Below, one piece after another: positions 1 through 9,560 of a stretch of DNA of 64,000 bases. The DNA is from Phycisphaerales bacterium (GTDB lineage Bacteria > Planctomycetota > Phycisphaerae > Phycisphaerales > UBA1924), in NCBI GenBank assembly GCA_029260515.1, contig JAJDDC010000019.1, positions 1 to 64,000 on the forward strand, written 5' to 3'. Every line of letters begins with the position of its first letter. The stretch's first letter is position 1. The notes below the pieces were generated by a model that saw nothing but the letters and a program-made list of their open reading frames with translations, did no database searches and was not told where the DNA came from. The translations under genes were made by a program, and so were the position numbers.

Positions 1-434
<434 letters not shown>

Positions 435-467
435 CGCCCGTCTCCACAGGAGGCGGGCGTTTTTTTT
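435..467 (+). terminator. Intrinsic terminator of the 16S transcript
   Basis: An 11-bp stem (CGCCCGTCTCC at 435-445 with GGAGGCGGGCG at 449-459, one G-U pair) has a 3-base loop and is followed directly by eight T residues (460-467). It sits between the 16S gene and the tail of the convergent membrane-protein gene, and marks the rRNA transcript as a 16S-only unit. Confidence 0.93.
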
Positions 468-473
468 ATCCGC

Positions 474-1457
474 TCAGGGTGATGGATCCAATCTTGTGGG
501 CGTCGCCTGCGGCCCTGGTTCCCACCGCATCAAATCCGCGGGAGCGACGCGCCGAATCGGGACATCCTCGAAGACGATCGATCGCCCGTCAACCAACTCG
601 ATCACGACGTCCAGAACGCTTAGATCGTCCGCAGGAAAATCGTCCGGCACGCCGATGAGGGCGCCCATGTGGATCTTCGAGTAGTCGGTCGTTGCGTTTA
701 TGGGCAGTCCCACTTTCCCGAGCTGGATTTCTTGATCTTCGAACCGCCAGAAAACGTCGCCCACCATCGGAACGGCGATCCCCCGAGTCAACACGGCGAT
801 GCCGATGCGTGACATCCCTGGGGCCGGAGGCTCCGCCGCGATTTCCGGGTGCTCGACGCGGACGGTCGCGGCGATGATCCTCCATTCCTCCTTGGGCGTA
901 ATCGTGCCCGCGTTGACGACCTCTGCATAAAGCAGCCACCAGCCCGCGTCGTCGATGCGGCGATCGAACGGCGTCGACAGCCGGCCCATTAACCGCGTGA
1001 TCGCCAATGAGTTGACCCGGTCTCGTTCTTTCTGGGACAGGCTCGCGGCTTGCCACCTCACAGCGAGTTCCCTCGCCGCGTCAGCCGATCCGAGCTCGGC
1101 CTGCGCCACTAACCACCCTGTCGGCATCCGCTGTTGGAGCCACCCGCCTATTGCTCCCGGCTGCACGACCAGCACACCGAACGCCAGCCCGAATGCAATC
1201 ATCACGGCGCCGATTGAGATCGTCCGTCTGCTGCGCCGGCGTCGACCTGTGCGCGTTGCTCCCGCGCGATTGAGTTTGGCGCCGCACTCGGGACATATGC
1301 CCAACTCAGCTTCGCCACCCCCAAGGCCGACGACGTCGAAACCGCACGCCCGGCATATGGGGTGATCGTCGATCCGCCTCCCCCGTAGCCCCGCGACAAC
1401 GAGGACGGCGCCGGAACCGACCAGCGCGCCTGTCAGTGTGGTCGCCCATGTGAACAC
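474..1457 (-). CDS. Zinc-ribbon membrane protein of unknown function
   Basis: 327 aa. The N-terminus has a membrane segment at about 6-24. A zinc-ribbon-like pair follows: CRAC-G at 35-39 and CPECG near 54-58. After an Arg-rich loop there is a second membrane segment at about 79-100. The remainder (about 105-327) looks soluble, with a helical first half and a beta-rich second half. The start is GTG; a TAGACT hexamer ends exactly six bases upstream, so the message is probably leaderless. Two-CxxC rubredoxin-like ribbons beside membrane helices recur in Phycisphaerae proteins without known function. I do not recognise a more specific family. Confidence 0.8.
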   Translation of the reverse strand: MFTWATTLTGALVGSGAVLVVAGLRGRRIDDHPICRACGFDVVGLGGGEAELGICPECGAKLNRAGATRTGRRRRSRRTISIGAVMIAFGLAFGVLVVQPGAIGGWLQQRMPTGWLVAQAELGSADAARELAVRWQAASLSQKERDRVNSLAITRLMGRLSTPFDRRIDDAGWWLLYAEVVNAGTITPKEEWRIIAATVRVEHPEIAAEPPAPGMSRIGIAVLTRGIAVPMVGDVFWRFEDQEIQLGKVGLPINATTDYSKIHMGALIGVPDDFPADDLSVLDVVIELVDGRSIVFEDVPIRRVAPADLMRWEPGPQATPTRLDPSP

Positions 1458-1463
1458 GCACGC

Positions 1464-1469
1464 AGTCTA
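1464..1469 (-). promoter_or_regulatory. -10 hexamer TAGACT, leaderless start
   Basis: On the minus strand TAGACT ends six bases before the GTG start at 1457, placing the predicted transcription start on the start codon. There is no Shine-Dalgarno sequence in the gap and no convincing -35 box. Confidence 0.6.
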
Positions 1470-1511
1470 CAGGCGCCTCGTCGCAACCAGGTCTCTATAC
1501 CGGACTGCGGC

Positions 1512-2237
1512 TCACGCCGCCGGGCCCGCCGGCGGGCGCCGGCGCTTCTTCTCGTGCCGGATGATCTCGCCCGTCACCAGGTACACCACGTCCTCGGCGA
1601 TGTTTTCCATCAGGTCCCCGACACGCTCGAGCTCGCGCCCGATCCGGTAGATGAACAGCGCGTCCGGCGCCCGGTCCGGCTCGCTGCTCAGGCGCTCGAG
1701 GACCTCCTCGAACAGGCGGTCGTCCAGGCGGTCGATCATCTTGTCGCGCTTGACGATCTCGCGGGCGCCGTCGATGTCCTCGCTCAGCACCGCCCGCAGC
1801 AGGTCGTAGCACATCAGGGGCACGCGTTCGCCCAGCTCGACCAGCGCCGTGGGCCACCTCGGCGGCGGGAGCGAGATCCGCTGGGTCAGCTTCGCGACCG
1901 AGCTGGCGTGGTCTGCGACCCGCTCGATGTCCGCGTTCACCCGCAGGCAGAACGCGATCTGGCGCAGGTCGGCGCCGACCGGGTTCTGCAGGGCGAGCAG
2001 GCGGAGGCACTCTTCCTCGATCTCGACCTCCTCGCGGTCCACGCGGTCGTCGCGGGCCCGGACCTCGCGGGCCGACTCGACGTCGAGCGACCAGAGGGCG
2101 CCCAGCGCAGACTCGAGCATCCCGATCGCGATGCTCGCCTCGCGCATGAGGCGTCGGCGGAGCGCGATCAGCTCGCGTTCGAACGACGTGGGCGTCGCCC
2201 GCCTGGGTCCCGGGATCGGCGCGTTTGCCTGCGACAT
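1512..2237 (-). CDS. phoU: Phosphate signalling protein PhoU
   Basis: 241 aa, the usual length. Two repeated three-helix PhoU domains are visible, each with an acidic metal-binding motif: the ARDDRVDREEVEIEEE stretch near 61-76 and KRDKMIDRLDDRLFEE further on, plus the repeated NADIERVADHA and GRELERVGDLMENIAED segments. PhoU normally represses the Pho regulon through PstSCAB and PhoR in the cytoplasm. No pst or phoBR genes are adjacent, so it is a stand-alone copy here. A TATACT box about 60 bases upstream on the minus strand is a plausible promoter. GGAGG abuts the ATG with no spacer, which is unusual. Confidence 0.95.
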   Translation of the reverse strand: MSQANAPIPGPRRATPTSFERELIALRRRLMREASIAIGMLESALGALWSLDVESAREVRARDDRVDREEVEIEEECLRLLALQNPVGADLRQIAFCLRVNADIERVADHASSVAKLTQRISLPPPRWPTALVELGERVPLMCYDLLRAVLSEDIDGAREIVKRDKMIDRLDDRLFEEVLERLSSEPDRAPDALFIYRIGRELERVGDLMENIAEDVVYLVTGEIIRHEKKRRRPPAGPAA

Positions 2238-2352
2238 CCTCCGCCCGTCCTGCGCCGGACAAGCCTCCTGGGCGCCCCGGCGCGCTGGCGCACACGCGGA
2301 GTATACGTGTTCCCCCCGCGACGATGCCTCTCCCCCACCGCCGTTGTCGCGG

Positions 2353-5300
2353 TCAGCCGACGCCCGCCGCGGCCGGTCGCGGATCGCCCCTGCCCAGGCG
2401 GTGCGCGAGCACCCTGGGCAACGACTCCGGGCTCATGTAGCTGGTCGGCGGGCGCCAGTAGACCTCCGCGAGTGGCGCACCCTTTTCGGTGCGTGCGTTG
2501 GTCTGCGCGAGCGAGGGCGGGATCACGCGGACCGTGCCCGGCGCGTCCGCCAGCGCCGCGACCAGGGGCGCGGCGTCGGGCAGCGCGAAGACGATGTCCT
2601 GCTCACGCCGCGCGATCGCCCGCACGCCCAGGGCCGCGGCCGCCGCACGCACGCGGGCGAGCTCGGCGAGCACCCGCACCGCCGACGGGGGCTGGCCGTA
2701 GGCGCTGGTCAGGTCCTCCTCGACGCGGTCGATCTCGCCCGCGGAGCCCGCGGCCGCGAGGCGCCGGTACGCCTCCAGGCGACGCTGGTCCGAGGGGATG
2801 TACACCTTGGGGATCAGCCCCGAGACCCCGATCTCCACCGCGCACGACTCGGCCCGGGCCGCGTCGGGCGACTCGGTCAGCTCGTGCACCGCGCGGTCCA
2901 GCAGGCGGCAGAACATCTCGTACCCGACCGCGGCGATATGCCCGGACTGCTCGGCGCCGAGCAGATTGCCCGCGCCCCGGATCTCCAGGTCCCGCATCGC
3001 GATCTTGAACCCCGCCCCGAGCATCGAGTACTGCTCGATCGCCTTGAGCCGCTTCTGGGCGACCTCCTTGAGCGGGCGATCGACCGGCAACAGCATGTAG
3101 CAGTACGCCCGGTGCTTGTACCGACCGACACGCCCGCGGAGCTGGTGCAGGTCCGCGAGGCCGAAGCGGTCGGCGTCGTTGATGACCATGGTGTTCGCGG
3201 TCGGGATGTCGATGCCAGACTCGATGATCGTCGTCGAGACGAGGATGTCCGCCTGGCGGCGCATAAAGGTCAGCATGACCTCCTCGAGCTCCTTGGGGGG
3301 CATCTGGCCGTGCCCGAAGACGACCCTCGCGTTCGGCGCCAGCTTCTGCACCTCGTCGGCGACCGTCTTGATGTTGTGCACGCGGTTGTGCACGAAAAAG
3401 ACCTGCCCCTCGCGGGCAAGCTCCCGCTTGATCGCCTGGGCGATCCGCTTCTCGTTGTACGGGATGACCTCGGTCACGATCGCCCGTCGGTCCAGCGGCG
3501 GCGTGGTCAGCGAGCTGATATCCCGCAGGCCCAGCATCGCCATGTGCAGCGTCCGCGGGATCGGCGTCGCGCTCAGGGTAAGCACGTCAACGGTCATCCG
3601 CAGCTGGAGCAGTCGCTCCTTGTGCTCGACGCCGAAGCGCTGCTCCTCGTCGATCACGACCAGGCCAAGGTCTGAGAAATGGACGTCCTTGGACAGCAGC
3701 CGGTGTGTGCCGATGACGACGTCGATCTCGCCCCGGCGGACCGCCTTGAGGGTCGCGTTGATCTCCTTGGTCGTCTTGAAGCGGCTCAGCGACTCGACCT
3801 TGAACGGGTAGTCGGCAAACCGCTGGCGGAAGGTCCGCTCGTGCTGCTCGGCGAGCACCGTCGTGGGCACCAGGACCGCGACCTGGCGGCCGAACTCGCA
3901 CGCCTTGAACGCGGCCCGGATCGCTAGTTCGGTCTTGCCGAACCCGACGTCGCCGCACAGGAGGCGGTCCATCGGTCGGGGCGAAGTCATGTCCTTCTTG
4001 ATCTCCGCGAGGGCCGCGAGCTGGTCCTCGGTCTCCTGATACGGGAACTCGGCCTCGAACTCCTTCTGCCAGGCGGTGTCGTGCGGGTACTGCACGCCGG
4101 GCATGTGCTCGCGGGCGGCGCGGACGCGGAGCAGCTCGCCCGCAAGGTCACGCACGCTCTCGGCGACCCTCGCCTTCTGGTTCTTCCACTTCGTGCCGCC
4201 CATGTGCGACAGGGGTGGCTTGCCCTTGAACCCGCCGACGTACTTCTGCACCAGGTCGATCCGCGCGCACGGCACGTGCAGCTTCGAGCCGCCCGCGAAC
4301 TCGAGTGTCAGGAACTCCTGGGCGTCGGGCTCGGATTTTCGTGCCGAGCGGGTCGCGCCGGGTCGCATGACCTGCATCCCGACGAACCTGGCGATGCCGT
4401 GGTCGGCGTGGACGACGTAGTCCCCCGGCGCGATGTCCAGGAACGTGTCCATCGCACGCCCGGCCCGGAGGCGCGACGCCCTCCGGCGCGTGTCGTACCT
4501 GTGCAGCAGCTCGTGCGAGGGCGCCAGCGCGACGCGGCCCGGGTCGTCGCCCCAGACGAAGCCGCGGTGGACGTAGCGGACGACCAGCTCGATCGACGGG
4601 GCGGCGTCCGGCGCGTGCTGGGCGAGCAGCTCGCCAAGCCTCGCCCGCTCGCCGTCGTTGAGGCACGTGACGATGACGCGGGCCGCGGCGGACATCTCGC
4701 CCAGCTCCCCCACCGCCGCCGACGCGTCACGCTCGAACGCGGGCAGGGGTTCGACGGGCAGCGTGATCCGCGCATCCGCGTCGGCCGCGCCCGCGGAGAA
4801 CTGGTTGACCTCCGCCAGCGCGCCGAACCGCTCGCCCAGACGTTTGAGCACCGCCGGCGGGCCCTCGATCCCGCGTGCGTCGGTCACACGCTCGTAATAC
4901 CCCCGCCCCTGCTCGACAACCTCCTGCGTCTCGGCGAGCACGACCACCGATTCGCGGGGCAGCAGGTCCAGCGCGCTCATCCCAGCATCGCTGGGCGTGA
5001 GCAGCGCCGGGTCCACCGCGATCAGATCCACGCGATCGATCGCCCTGTCCGAGCCCATCGTGTCCGGGTCGATCTCGCGGATGGACTCGACCTCGTCGCC
5101 GAAGAAGTCCAGGCGCACCGGCGCGGTCATCCCCTCGACGCCCGCGGGGGGGAACACATCCAGGATCCCGCCCCGCAGGGCCAGGTCGCCCGGCTCCTCG
5201 ATCGCGTCCAGGCGCTTGTACCCCGCGCCCACGAGCCACTCGACAAGCTCGGACGGATCGACCGGGTCCCCGACGTGCACGCTCCGCAGCAGCCCGAGCA

Positions 5301-5715
5301 GCGCGTCAGGCGTCGGGACCAGCTGCATCAGCGACGCGATCGGGCAGACGATCACCACCGCCTCGCCCGCCTCGACCTCGCCCAGGCGTTTGACGACCCG
5401 GGCCCGCCTGGCGAACTGCTCGGCCCCGCCCTCACCCGGCAGCGCCTCGAGCGCGGGCAGCGCCACCGCCAGCCCCTCGCGGACCGCGTTGAGCTCGTCG
5501 GCGATCTCGTCGCCCTCGTCGGCGTGCGCGACCACGAGCACGACCGGGCGGGACACCTCGCCCGCCAGGGCCCCGGCGACGAAGGACGTTGACGAGCCGA
5601 CGGCGCCGGTTGCAACAACCCGGCGCCCGTCGGACAGCGCGCGCGCCAGCGCTTTGAACTGCTCGTGGGCGGCGATCGGGCTCAGGGGATGCATGTCTCG
5701 GCTCGGTGCGCGCAC
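2353..5715 (-). CDS. mfd: Transcription-repair coupling factor Mfd
   Basis: 1120 aa, typical length. It releases RNA polymerase stalled at DNA lesions and recruits UvrA. Order: UvrB-like N-terminal modules (about 10-330, including GGILDVFPP near 182-190), a CarD-like RNA-polymerase-interacting domain (about 427-495, GDYVVHADHGIARF), then the translocase with Walker A GDVGFGKT at 588-595 and DEEQ at 689-692, the second RecA lobe with the QLRGRVGR helicase motif VI, and a C-terminal TRCF domain. Met-8 (base 5694) is an alternative start. The gene stands alone between phoU and comEA on the same strand; a TAAACT hexamer about 70 bases upstream could be its -10. Confidence 0.97.
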   Translation of the reverse strand: MRAPSRDMHPLSPIAAHEQFKALARALSDGRRVVATGAVGSSTSFVAGALAGEVSRPVVLVVAHADEGDEIADELNAVREGLAVALPALEALPGEGGAEQFARRARVVKRLGEVEAGEAVVIVCPIASLMQLVPTPDALLGLLRSVHVGDPVDPSELVEWLVGAGYKRLDAIEEPGDLALRGGILDVFPPAGVEGMTAPVRLDFFGDEVESIREIDPDTMGSDRAIDRVDLIAVDPALLTPSDAGMSALDLLPRESVVVLAETQEVVEQGRGYYERVTDARGIEGPPAVLKRLGERFGALAEVNQFSAGAADADARITLPVEPLPAFERDASAAVGELGEMSAAARVIVTCLNDGERARLGELLAQHAPDAAPSIELVVRYVHRGFVWGDDPGRVALAPSHELLHRYDTRRRASRLRAGRAMDTFLDIAPGDYVVHADHGIARFVGMQVMRPGATRSARKSEPDAQEFLTLEFAGGSKLHVPCARIDLVQKYVGGFKGKPPLSHMGGTKWKNQKARVAESVRDLAGELLRVRAAREHMPGVQYPHDTAWQKEFEAEFPYQETEDQLAALAEIKKDMTSPRPMDRLLCGDVGFGKTELAIRAAFKACEFGRQVAVLVPTTVLAEQHERTFRQRFADYPFKVESLSRFKTTKEINATLKAVRRGEIDVVIGTHRLLSKDVHFSDLGLVVIDEEQRFGVEHKERLLQLRMTVDVLTLSATPIPRTLHMAMLGLRDISSLTTPPLDRRAIVTEVIPYNEKRIAQAIKRELAREGQVFFVHNRVHNIKTVADEVQKLAPNARVVFGHGQMPPKELEEVMLTFMRRQADILVSTTIIESGIDIPTANTMVINDADRFGLADLHQLRGRVGRYKHRAYCYMLLPVDRPLKEVAQKRLKAIEQYSMLGAGFKIAMRDLEIRGAGNLLGAEQSGHIAAVGYEMFCRLLDRAVHELTESPDAARAESCAVEIGVSGLIPKVYIPSDQRRLEAYRRLAAAGSAGEIDRVEEDLTSAYGQPPSAVRVLAELARVRAAAAALGVRAIARREQDIVFALPDAAPLVAALADAPGTVRVIPPSLAQTNARTEKGAPLAEVYWRPPTSYMSPESLPRVLAHRLGRGDPRPAAAGVG

Positions 5716-5804
5716 GGGCGTGCCCAGGCGATCCCCACGCGGGGCCCGCCGGGCTCGGTCTGGTTGGGCTCAGTTTAGGTCTTCGGGCGGGGCGGGCGAC
5801 GGGA

Positions 5805-6524
5805 TCAGTCGAACCGGACGTGCTCGCCCATCTTCGCCGCGGTTTTGGGCCCGATGCCCCGGACGCGTTGCAGGTCTCCGAGGTCTCGGAACGGGCCGTT
5901 GGCCGTGCGTTCATCGATGATCCGCTGGGCGATCACCGGGCCGACGCCGGGGAGCAGGTCGAGCTGCTCGGCGGTCGCGGTGTTCACGTGTATGCGCGTT
6001 GCGATGCTCGGTTGCGTCTGCGGAGCCGGCGTTGCCTCGGGCTCGGGCGCGGGCTCGGTGTCGCGCACAACCGACGGCGCCGGGGATCGCCGGGTGGCCG
6101 GCGTCGGTGTGCGCACGGGCGCGGGCGATGGCTCGACGACGCGCGGGCGCTGCTGCTCAACATACGGCGCCAGCGTCGAGGCGCCGGCCTCGGGCGCCGC
6201 CGTCAGCGCGAGCGAGCGCGGATCGAAGGCGGGTGTCGGCGCGGGCCGGTCCCGGGAGTCGTCCTGGATCGGGGCCGGGCTCTGGACAAGGTCCGTCGTG
6301 GGCCTCGCGCCGGCGGACGGCGAGGCGTCGTGTCCCGCCCCAGGCGCCGCACGGACGATTGTCACCGGTCCCGCGGAGGTGCTGAAGATCGGCGCGGGAA
6401 CACGCGCGGTGAGCACCCAGACCAGCCCGACCAGCGACGCGCCAGCGAGCACACCGCCCGCGGCCCATTTGGCCGGCCCGGTCGTCCAGTCGGTACCCAG
6501 CACTGTCCCGGCGTTGTCGCTCAT
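5805..6524 (-). CDS. ComEA-like helix-hairpin-helix DNA-binding protein
   Basis: 239 aa. A membrane anchor lies at about 19-40, then a long Pro/Ala-rich low-complexity linker (about 50-180), then a C-terminal double helix-hairpin-helix domain at about 182-239 (VNTATAEQLDLLPGVGP and LQRVRGIGPKTAAKM). This is the ComEA layout: membrane-tethered, DNA-binding, used in natural transformation in other bacteria. The linker is much longer than in Bacillus ComEA. No comEC or comF lies nearby, so a competence role is inference. A G-rich stretch 8-14 bases upstream may serve as ribosome binding site, with TAGACT about 21 bases upstream as -10. Confidence 0.85.
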   Translation of the reverse strand: MSDNAGTVLGTDWTTGPAKWAAGGVLAGASLVGLVWVLTARVPAPIFSTSAGPVTIVRAAPGAGHDASPSAGARPTTDLVQSPAPIQDDSRDRPAPTPAFDPRSLALTAAPEAGASTLAPYVEQQRPRVVEPSPAPVRTPTPATRRSPAPSVVRDTEPAPEPEATPAPQTQPSIATRIHVNTATAEQLDLLPGVGPVIAQRIIDERTANGPFRDLGDLQRVRGIGPKTAAKMGEHVRFD

Positions 6525-6594
6525 AGCCCGAAGCCCCCCGCCCCGAGTCTAGAGGCTGGGACCCGCCGCGCCCAGCGGCTCGATCGCCGACGCG

Positions 6595-8367
6595 TCAGGT
6601 GTGCGCCTGCTCGGCGGCGGCCGGGGAGGCGAGCCGGGCGGGGACGGCCGCCGCGTGGACCGCCCCCCGCAGCTCCGCCAGACGCTCGACCCCCGGGCGG
6701 GCGGCCCCTGAAGCGTCCACGAGAGCACCCGAGACCATCTCCGGGCGGCTGGACGACTCGGAGAGCGACTGCCAGCAGACACTCTGGACGTAGGGCTTGG
6801 AAAGGGCGATCGAGCAGACGGCGCTGAGCCAGTCCGCCTGCGTCCCCGGGCTCCAGGGCGCCCGCCAGCGCCCGGGCGAGGGGGACAGCTCGTCGGGGTC
6901 GTCGGGGGGCGTCGCGGGCTCGGTCAGGGGCGCCGAGGGCGCGCCGACGGCCGAGATCGCCAGGGGCTTGTCCAGGGCCGCGTACCGGTCGAGCATCGCG
7001 CTGATCGACATCAGGTGGCGCGCGCACAATCCCCGCTCGGGCGCCCCCATCTGCAGGCGTACCGCGAACGCGTCGATCTGCACGCCCGCCTGGGTGAGCA
7101 TCTCCGCGTACAGCGACGGGGGAAGCGACCGGCGGTTGTGCGTGTGGTACTCGCCCCATGGACGCGAGATCTCCACCTGGACCTTGCCCTGGGGGTGCAG
7201 CTTTCGGACCACGTGCACGCAGATGCGTGTCAGGTCCATCATCTGCTCGAACGAGAGCTGGAAGTTCTCGTTGGAGTGGAGCCCCGAGCAGACGGTCCAG
7301 CGTGAGATCGTGCGTCGGTACCGCGTCACGAGCGAGCGGACGTGCTCGTACACCAGCTCGCGGAGCGTCTCGTAGTCGTTCTCCCAGATGTACAGCCAGT
7401 CGGGCACCGAGGTCGAGCGGAAGTCGATCAGGGGGCCCGCGACGACGGGGAGGCGCGCGCGCCGCACCGCCCACTCGATCCAGCGGTCCGTGTCCGCGTA
7501 CGCGTACCGCCCCTCGCTCGGCTCCATGTCGATCCAGCGCATGGGCGTGGTGATGAAGTCGCACGAGCCCTGGACGACTTTCTGGAGCGCCTCGGTCGGG
7601 GCGCCGGGCGCGACGGCGCACCCGATCGCCGGGCGCATAGGGAGGGTCACCCCCGCGCGCTCGCCCCCGATGACGGGGCGCATCTGGCGGGGCTTGGGCG
7701 GGGCGCCGGTCAACCGTTCGACGATGTGCGCGTAGGTGCGCCCGCTCATGCGGTCCTCGAAGTCCGTCGCTGCGTTGCACAGCGCCAGCCGCTCGCCCGC
7801 CTCCACCGCCAGACGCAGCGCCTGGCGTGCGATCGCGTCGGCCTTGGGGCAGTAGCCCGCGATCGCGCCGGCTTCCTTCGAACGCTGTGCAACCAGCGCA
7901 CGCGTGAACGCGTGGCGGGCCGACTCGAACGCCCGCATCGGGCCGGACTCGGGCGGCAGGTCGAACAGACGCCACTCCTCCAGGCAGTTGAGGAAGACCA
8001 TGATCTGGCGCCGGGCCAGTTCGAGGCTCAGCAGGTACGGCTCGTCGCGCTCGGGCAGCAGGCACGTCTGGAGCACCAGCGAGCCCAGGGGTGGCATCGG
8101 CGCGGACGACTCGTCGTCGGTGGGCGGGTCGCCCAGCAGCCACTCGAGGGGGGACCGCGCCTCGGGCGCCTCGTCCTCGTCCAGGTCCACCTGCAGCGAA
8201 AGGCCCGCGGCCTCGCCCGTCGTCTTCATGCACACCACCATCCCGGCGGCGGGATCGTGGTCGATCTCGCCGGCGATGGGCACATCCTCGGGCCCAACGA
8301 GGTGGGCCGCGCGGAGCATCTGCGCCACGCGGTCGGGGTCGGATTCGAAGAGGACGAAGGAGAGCAT
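6595..8367 (-). CDS. Degenerate GH10-fold (xylanase-like) protein
   Basis: 590 aa from the ATG at 8367. A longer reading to 8577 exists, but its N-terminal 70 residues are Arg/Pro-rich shadow sequence. The C-terminal half follows the order of a GH10 (beta/alpha)8 barrel: FITTPMRWIDMEPSEGRYAY at 271-290 matches the MKW...P..G.f.f strand; WTVCSGLHSNENFQ (357-370) carries an Asn-Glu at 366-367 where the acid/base Glu sits; KPLAISAVGAPS (467-478) matches the nucleophile strand but has Ala-473 where Glu is expected. The N-terminal 240 residues are a separate unknown domain. There is no signal peptide, so it looks cytoplasmic. Catalysis as a classical xylanase is unlikely; glycan binding or another activity is possible. 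Confidence 0.78.
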   Translation of the reverse strand: MLSFVLFESDPDRVAQMLRAAHLVGPEDVPIAGEIDHDPAAGMVVCMKTTGEAAGLSLQVDLDEDEAPEARSPLEWLLGDPPTDDESSAPMPPLGSLVLQTCLLPERDEPYLLSLELARRQIMVFLNCLEEWRLFDLPPESGPMRAFESARHAFTRALVAQRSKEAGAIAGYCPKADAIARQALRLAVEAGERLALCNAATDFEDRMSGRTYAHIVERLTGAPPKPRQMRPVIGGERAGVTLPMRPAIGCAVAPGAPTEALQKVVQGSCDFITTPMRWIDMEPSEGRYAYADTDRWIEWAVRRARLPVVAGPLIDFRSTSVPDWLYIWENDYETLRELVYEHVRSLVTRYRRTISRWTVCSGLHSNENFQLSFEQMMDLTRICVHVVRKLHPQGKVQVEISRPWGEYHTHNRRSLPPSLYAEMLTQAGVQIDAFAVRLQMGAPERGLCARHLMSISAMLDRYAALDKPLAISAVGAPSAPLTEPATPPDDPDELSPSPGRWRAPWSPGTQADWLSAVCSIALSKPYVQSVCWQSLSESSSRPEMVSGALVDASGAARPGVERLAELRGAVHAAAVPARLASPAAAEQAHT

Positions 8368-8552
8368 CTGGGCAGTCGATCTTGTCTGGACGCCGGGATC
8401 GGGCGCCCGGGCCCGGCGTCGGGGTCGTCGCGTCCCGGGCGGGTTGGTCGGCGCGGGCCCACACGGCCCTCGCCCGGGCGCCCGGGGCCACAAGGCTAGC
8501 AGCCAACCCGCCCGACGCGCTCTGGACAAGGACACGCGGCGTCCTCCGGCAA

Positions 8553-8558
8553 TATCCT
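8553..8558 (+). promoter_or_regulatory. -10 hexamer TATCCT, leaderless purC start
   Basis: TATCCT ends exactly six bases before the purC ATG at 8565, so transcription is predicted to begin on the start codon. No Shine-Dalgarno sequence fits in between. Confidence 0.65.
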
Positions 8559-8564
8559 GTGCCC

Positions 8565-9542
8565 ATGCACGCATCACCCGCTCGTTCGGAGGCGCCCGGC
8601 GCCGTTTTCGATACCCGCCTCGACCTGCCCGGGCGCCGCCAGGGCAAGGTCCGTGATATCTACCGCCTGCCCGACCAGCCTGGGGGCGAGCGGCTGCTCA
8701 TCGTTGCCAGCGACCGGATCTCGGCCTTCGACGTCGTCCTTCCCACCCCGATCCCGGGCAAGGGGCGGCTGCTCACGGGCGTCGCCGAGTTCTGGCTCCG
8801 GTGGATCGACGAGAGGGGACTGAGCACGACCCACCTGGTCTCGACTGACGCGGGCGATGTGCCCGAACACGCCTTCGTGAAGGGAGGGACGCGGCGCGAG
8901 GACCTGGCCGGTCGGATCATGATCGGGCGGCGGTGCGAGGTCATCCCGATCGAGTTCGTGGTCCGCGGCTACCTCGAGGGATCGGGCCTGCGCGAGTACC
9001 GCAAGACCGGCGCGGTCTGCGGCGTGAAGCTGCCCGCGGGCCTCACCCAGTGCGCCCGCCTGCCCGAGCCGATCTTCACACCCGCGACCAAGGCCGACGA
9101 GGGGCACGACGAGAACATCGATTTCGAGACAGCCTGCAGCGTCGCGGGGCGCGAGCTGATGACGATGCTGCGCGACCGGTCGCTGGCGATCTACAAGGCC
9201 GCGAGCGAGTACGCGCTGGCCCGCGGGATCATCATCGCGGACACCAAGTTCGAGTTCGGCCTCCCGGTGGATGGGTCGGGCAAGGCGACGGGCGAGGGCC
9301 CGATCCTGATCGACGAGGCGCTCACGCCCGACAGCTCGCGGTTCTGGCCCGCCGACGAGTACGAGGCGGGGCGCGCCCAGCGGAGCTTCGACAAGCAGTT
9401 CGTCCGCGAGTATCTCCAGGGGCTCGTGGACAGCGGCGCGTGGGACAAGACGCCGCCCGGGCCCGATCTGCCGGGCGATGTGGTCGGGGGCACGCTCGCG
9501 CGGTACGCCGAGGCCCGCGACCGCCTGGGCGACGGCGCCTGA
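8565..9542 (+). CDS. purC: SAICAR synthase (purine biosynthesis)
   Basis: 325 aa. It joins CAIR and aspartate with ATP to form SAICAR in de novo purine synthesis. Family signatures are present: GKVRDIY near 21-27, the SDRISAFDVV segment, IPIEFVVRGYLEGSG (the IPLEVVVRNYAAGS-type motif), and ADTKFEFG followed by ILIDEALTPDSSRFW for substrate and metal binding. The length fits the longer yeast-type enzyme rather than the short 240-aa bacterial type. It is transcribed alone, divergent from the GH10-like gene, and ends tail-to-tail with the next operon across an 18-base palindrome. The start is fixed by its leaderless-type promoter. Confidence 0.97.
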   Translation: MHASPARSEAPGAVFDTRLDLPGRRQGKVRDIYRLPDQPGGERLLIVASDRISAFDVVLPTPIPGKGRLLTGVAEFWLRWIDERGLSTTHLVSTDAGDVPEHAFVKGGTRREDLAGRIMIGRRCEVIPIEFVVRGYLEGSGLREYRKTGAVCGVKLPAGLTQCARLPEPIFTPATKADEGHDENIDFETACSVAGRELMTMLRDRSLAIYKAASEYALARGIIIADTKFEFGLPVDGSGKATGEGPILIDEALTPDSSRFWPADEYEAGRAQRSFDKQFVREYLQGLVDSGAWDKTPPGPDLPGDVVGGTLARYAEARDRLGDGA

Positions 9543-9560
9543 GGCGGGCGGCCGCCCGCC
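9543..9560. terminator. 18-bp perfect palindrome filling the convergent gap
   Basis: GGCGGGCGGCCGCCCGCC is its own reverse complement and occupies every base between the purC stop codon and the stop of the convergent TPR gene. It could fold on both transcripts as a bidirectional, U-less terminator or mRNA 3'-end stabiliser. Confidence 0.55.

Noticed and set aside
8368-8577. 70-residue N-terminal extension of the GH10-like protein
   Set aside because: Arg/Pro-rich, and it runs into the purC promoter and ATG; the ATG at 8367 starts a plausible folded domain.
6521-8647. 708-codon frame overlapping the GH10-like gene on the same strand
   Set aside because: Its composition is Arg/Pro/Gly-rich with no domain, while the other frame shows the GH10 strand order.
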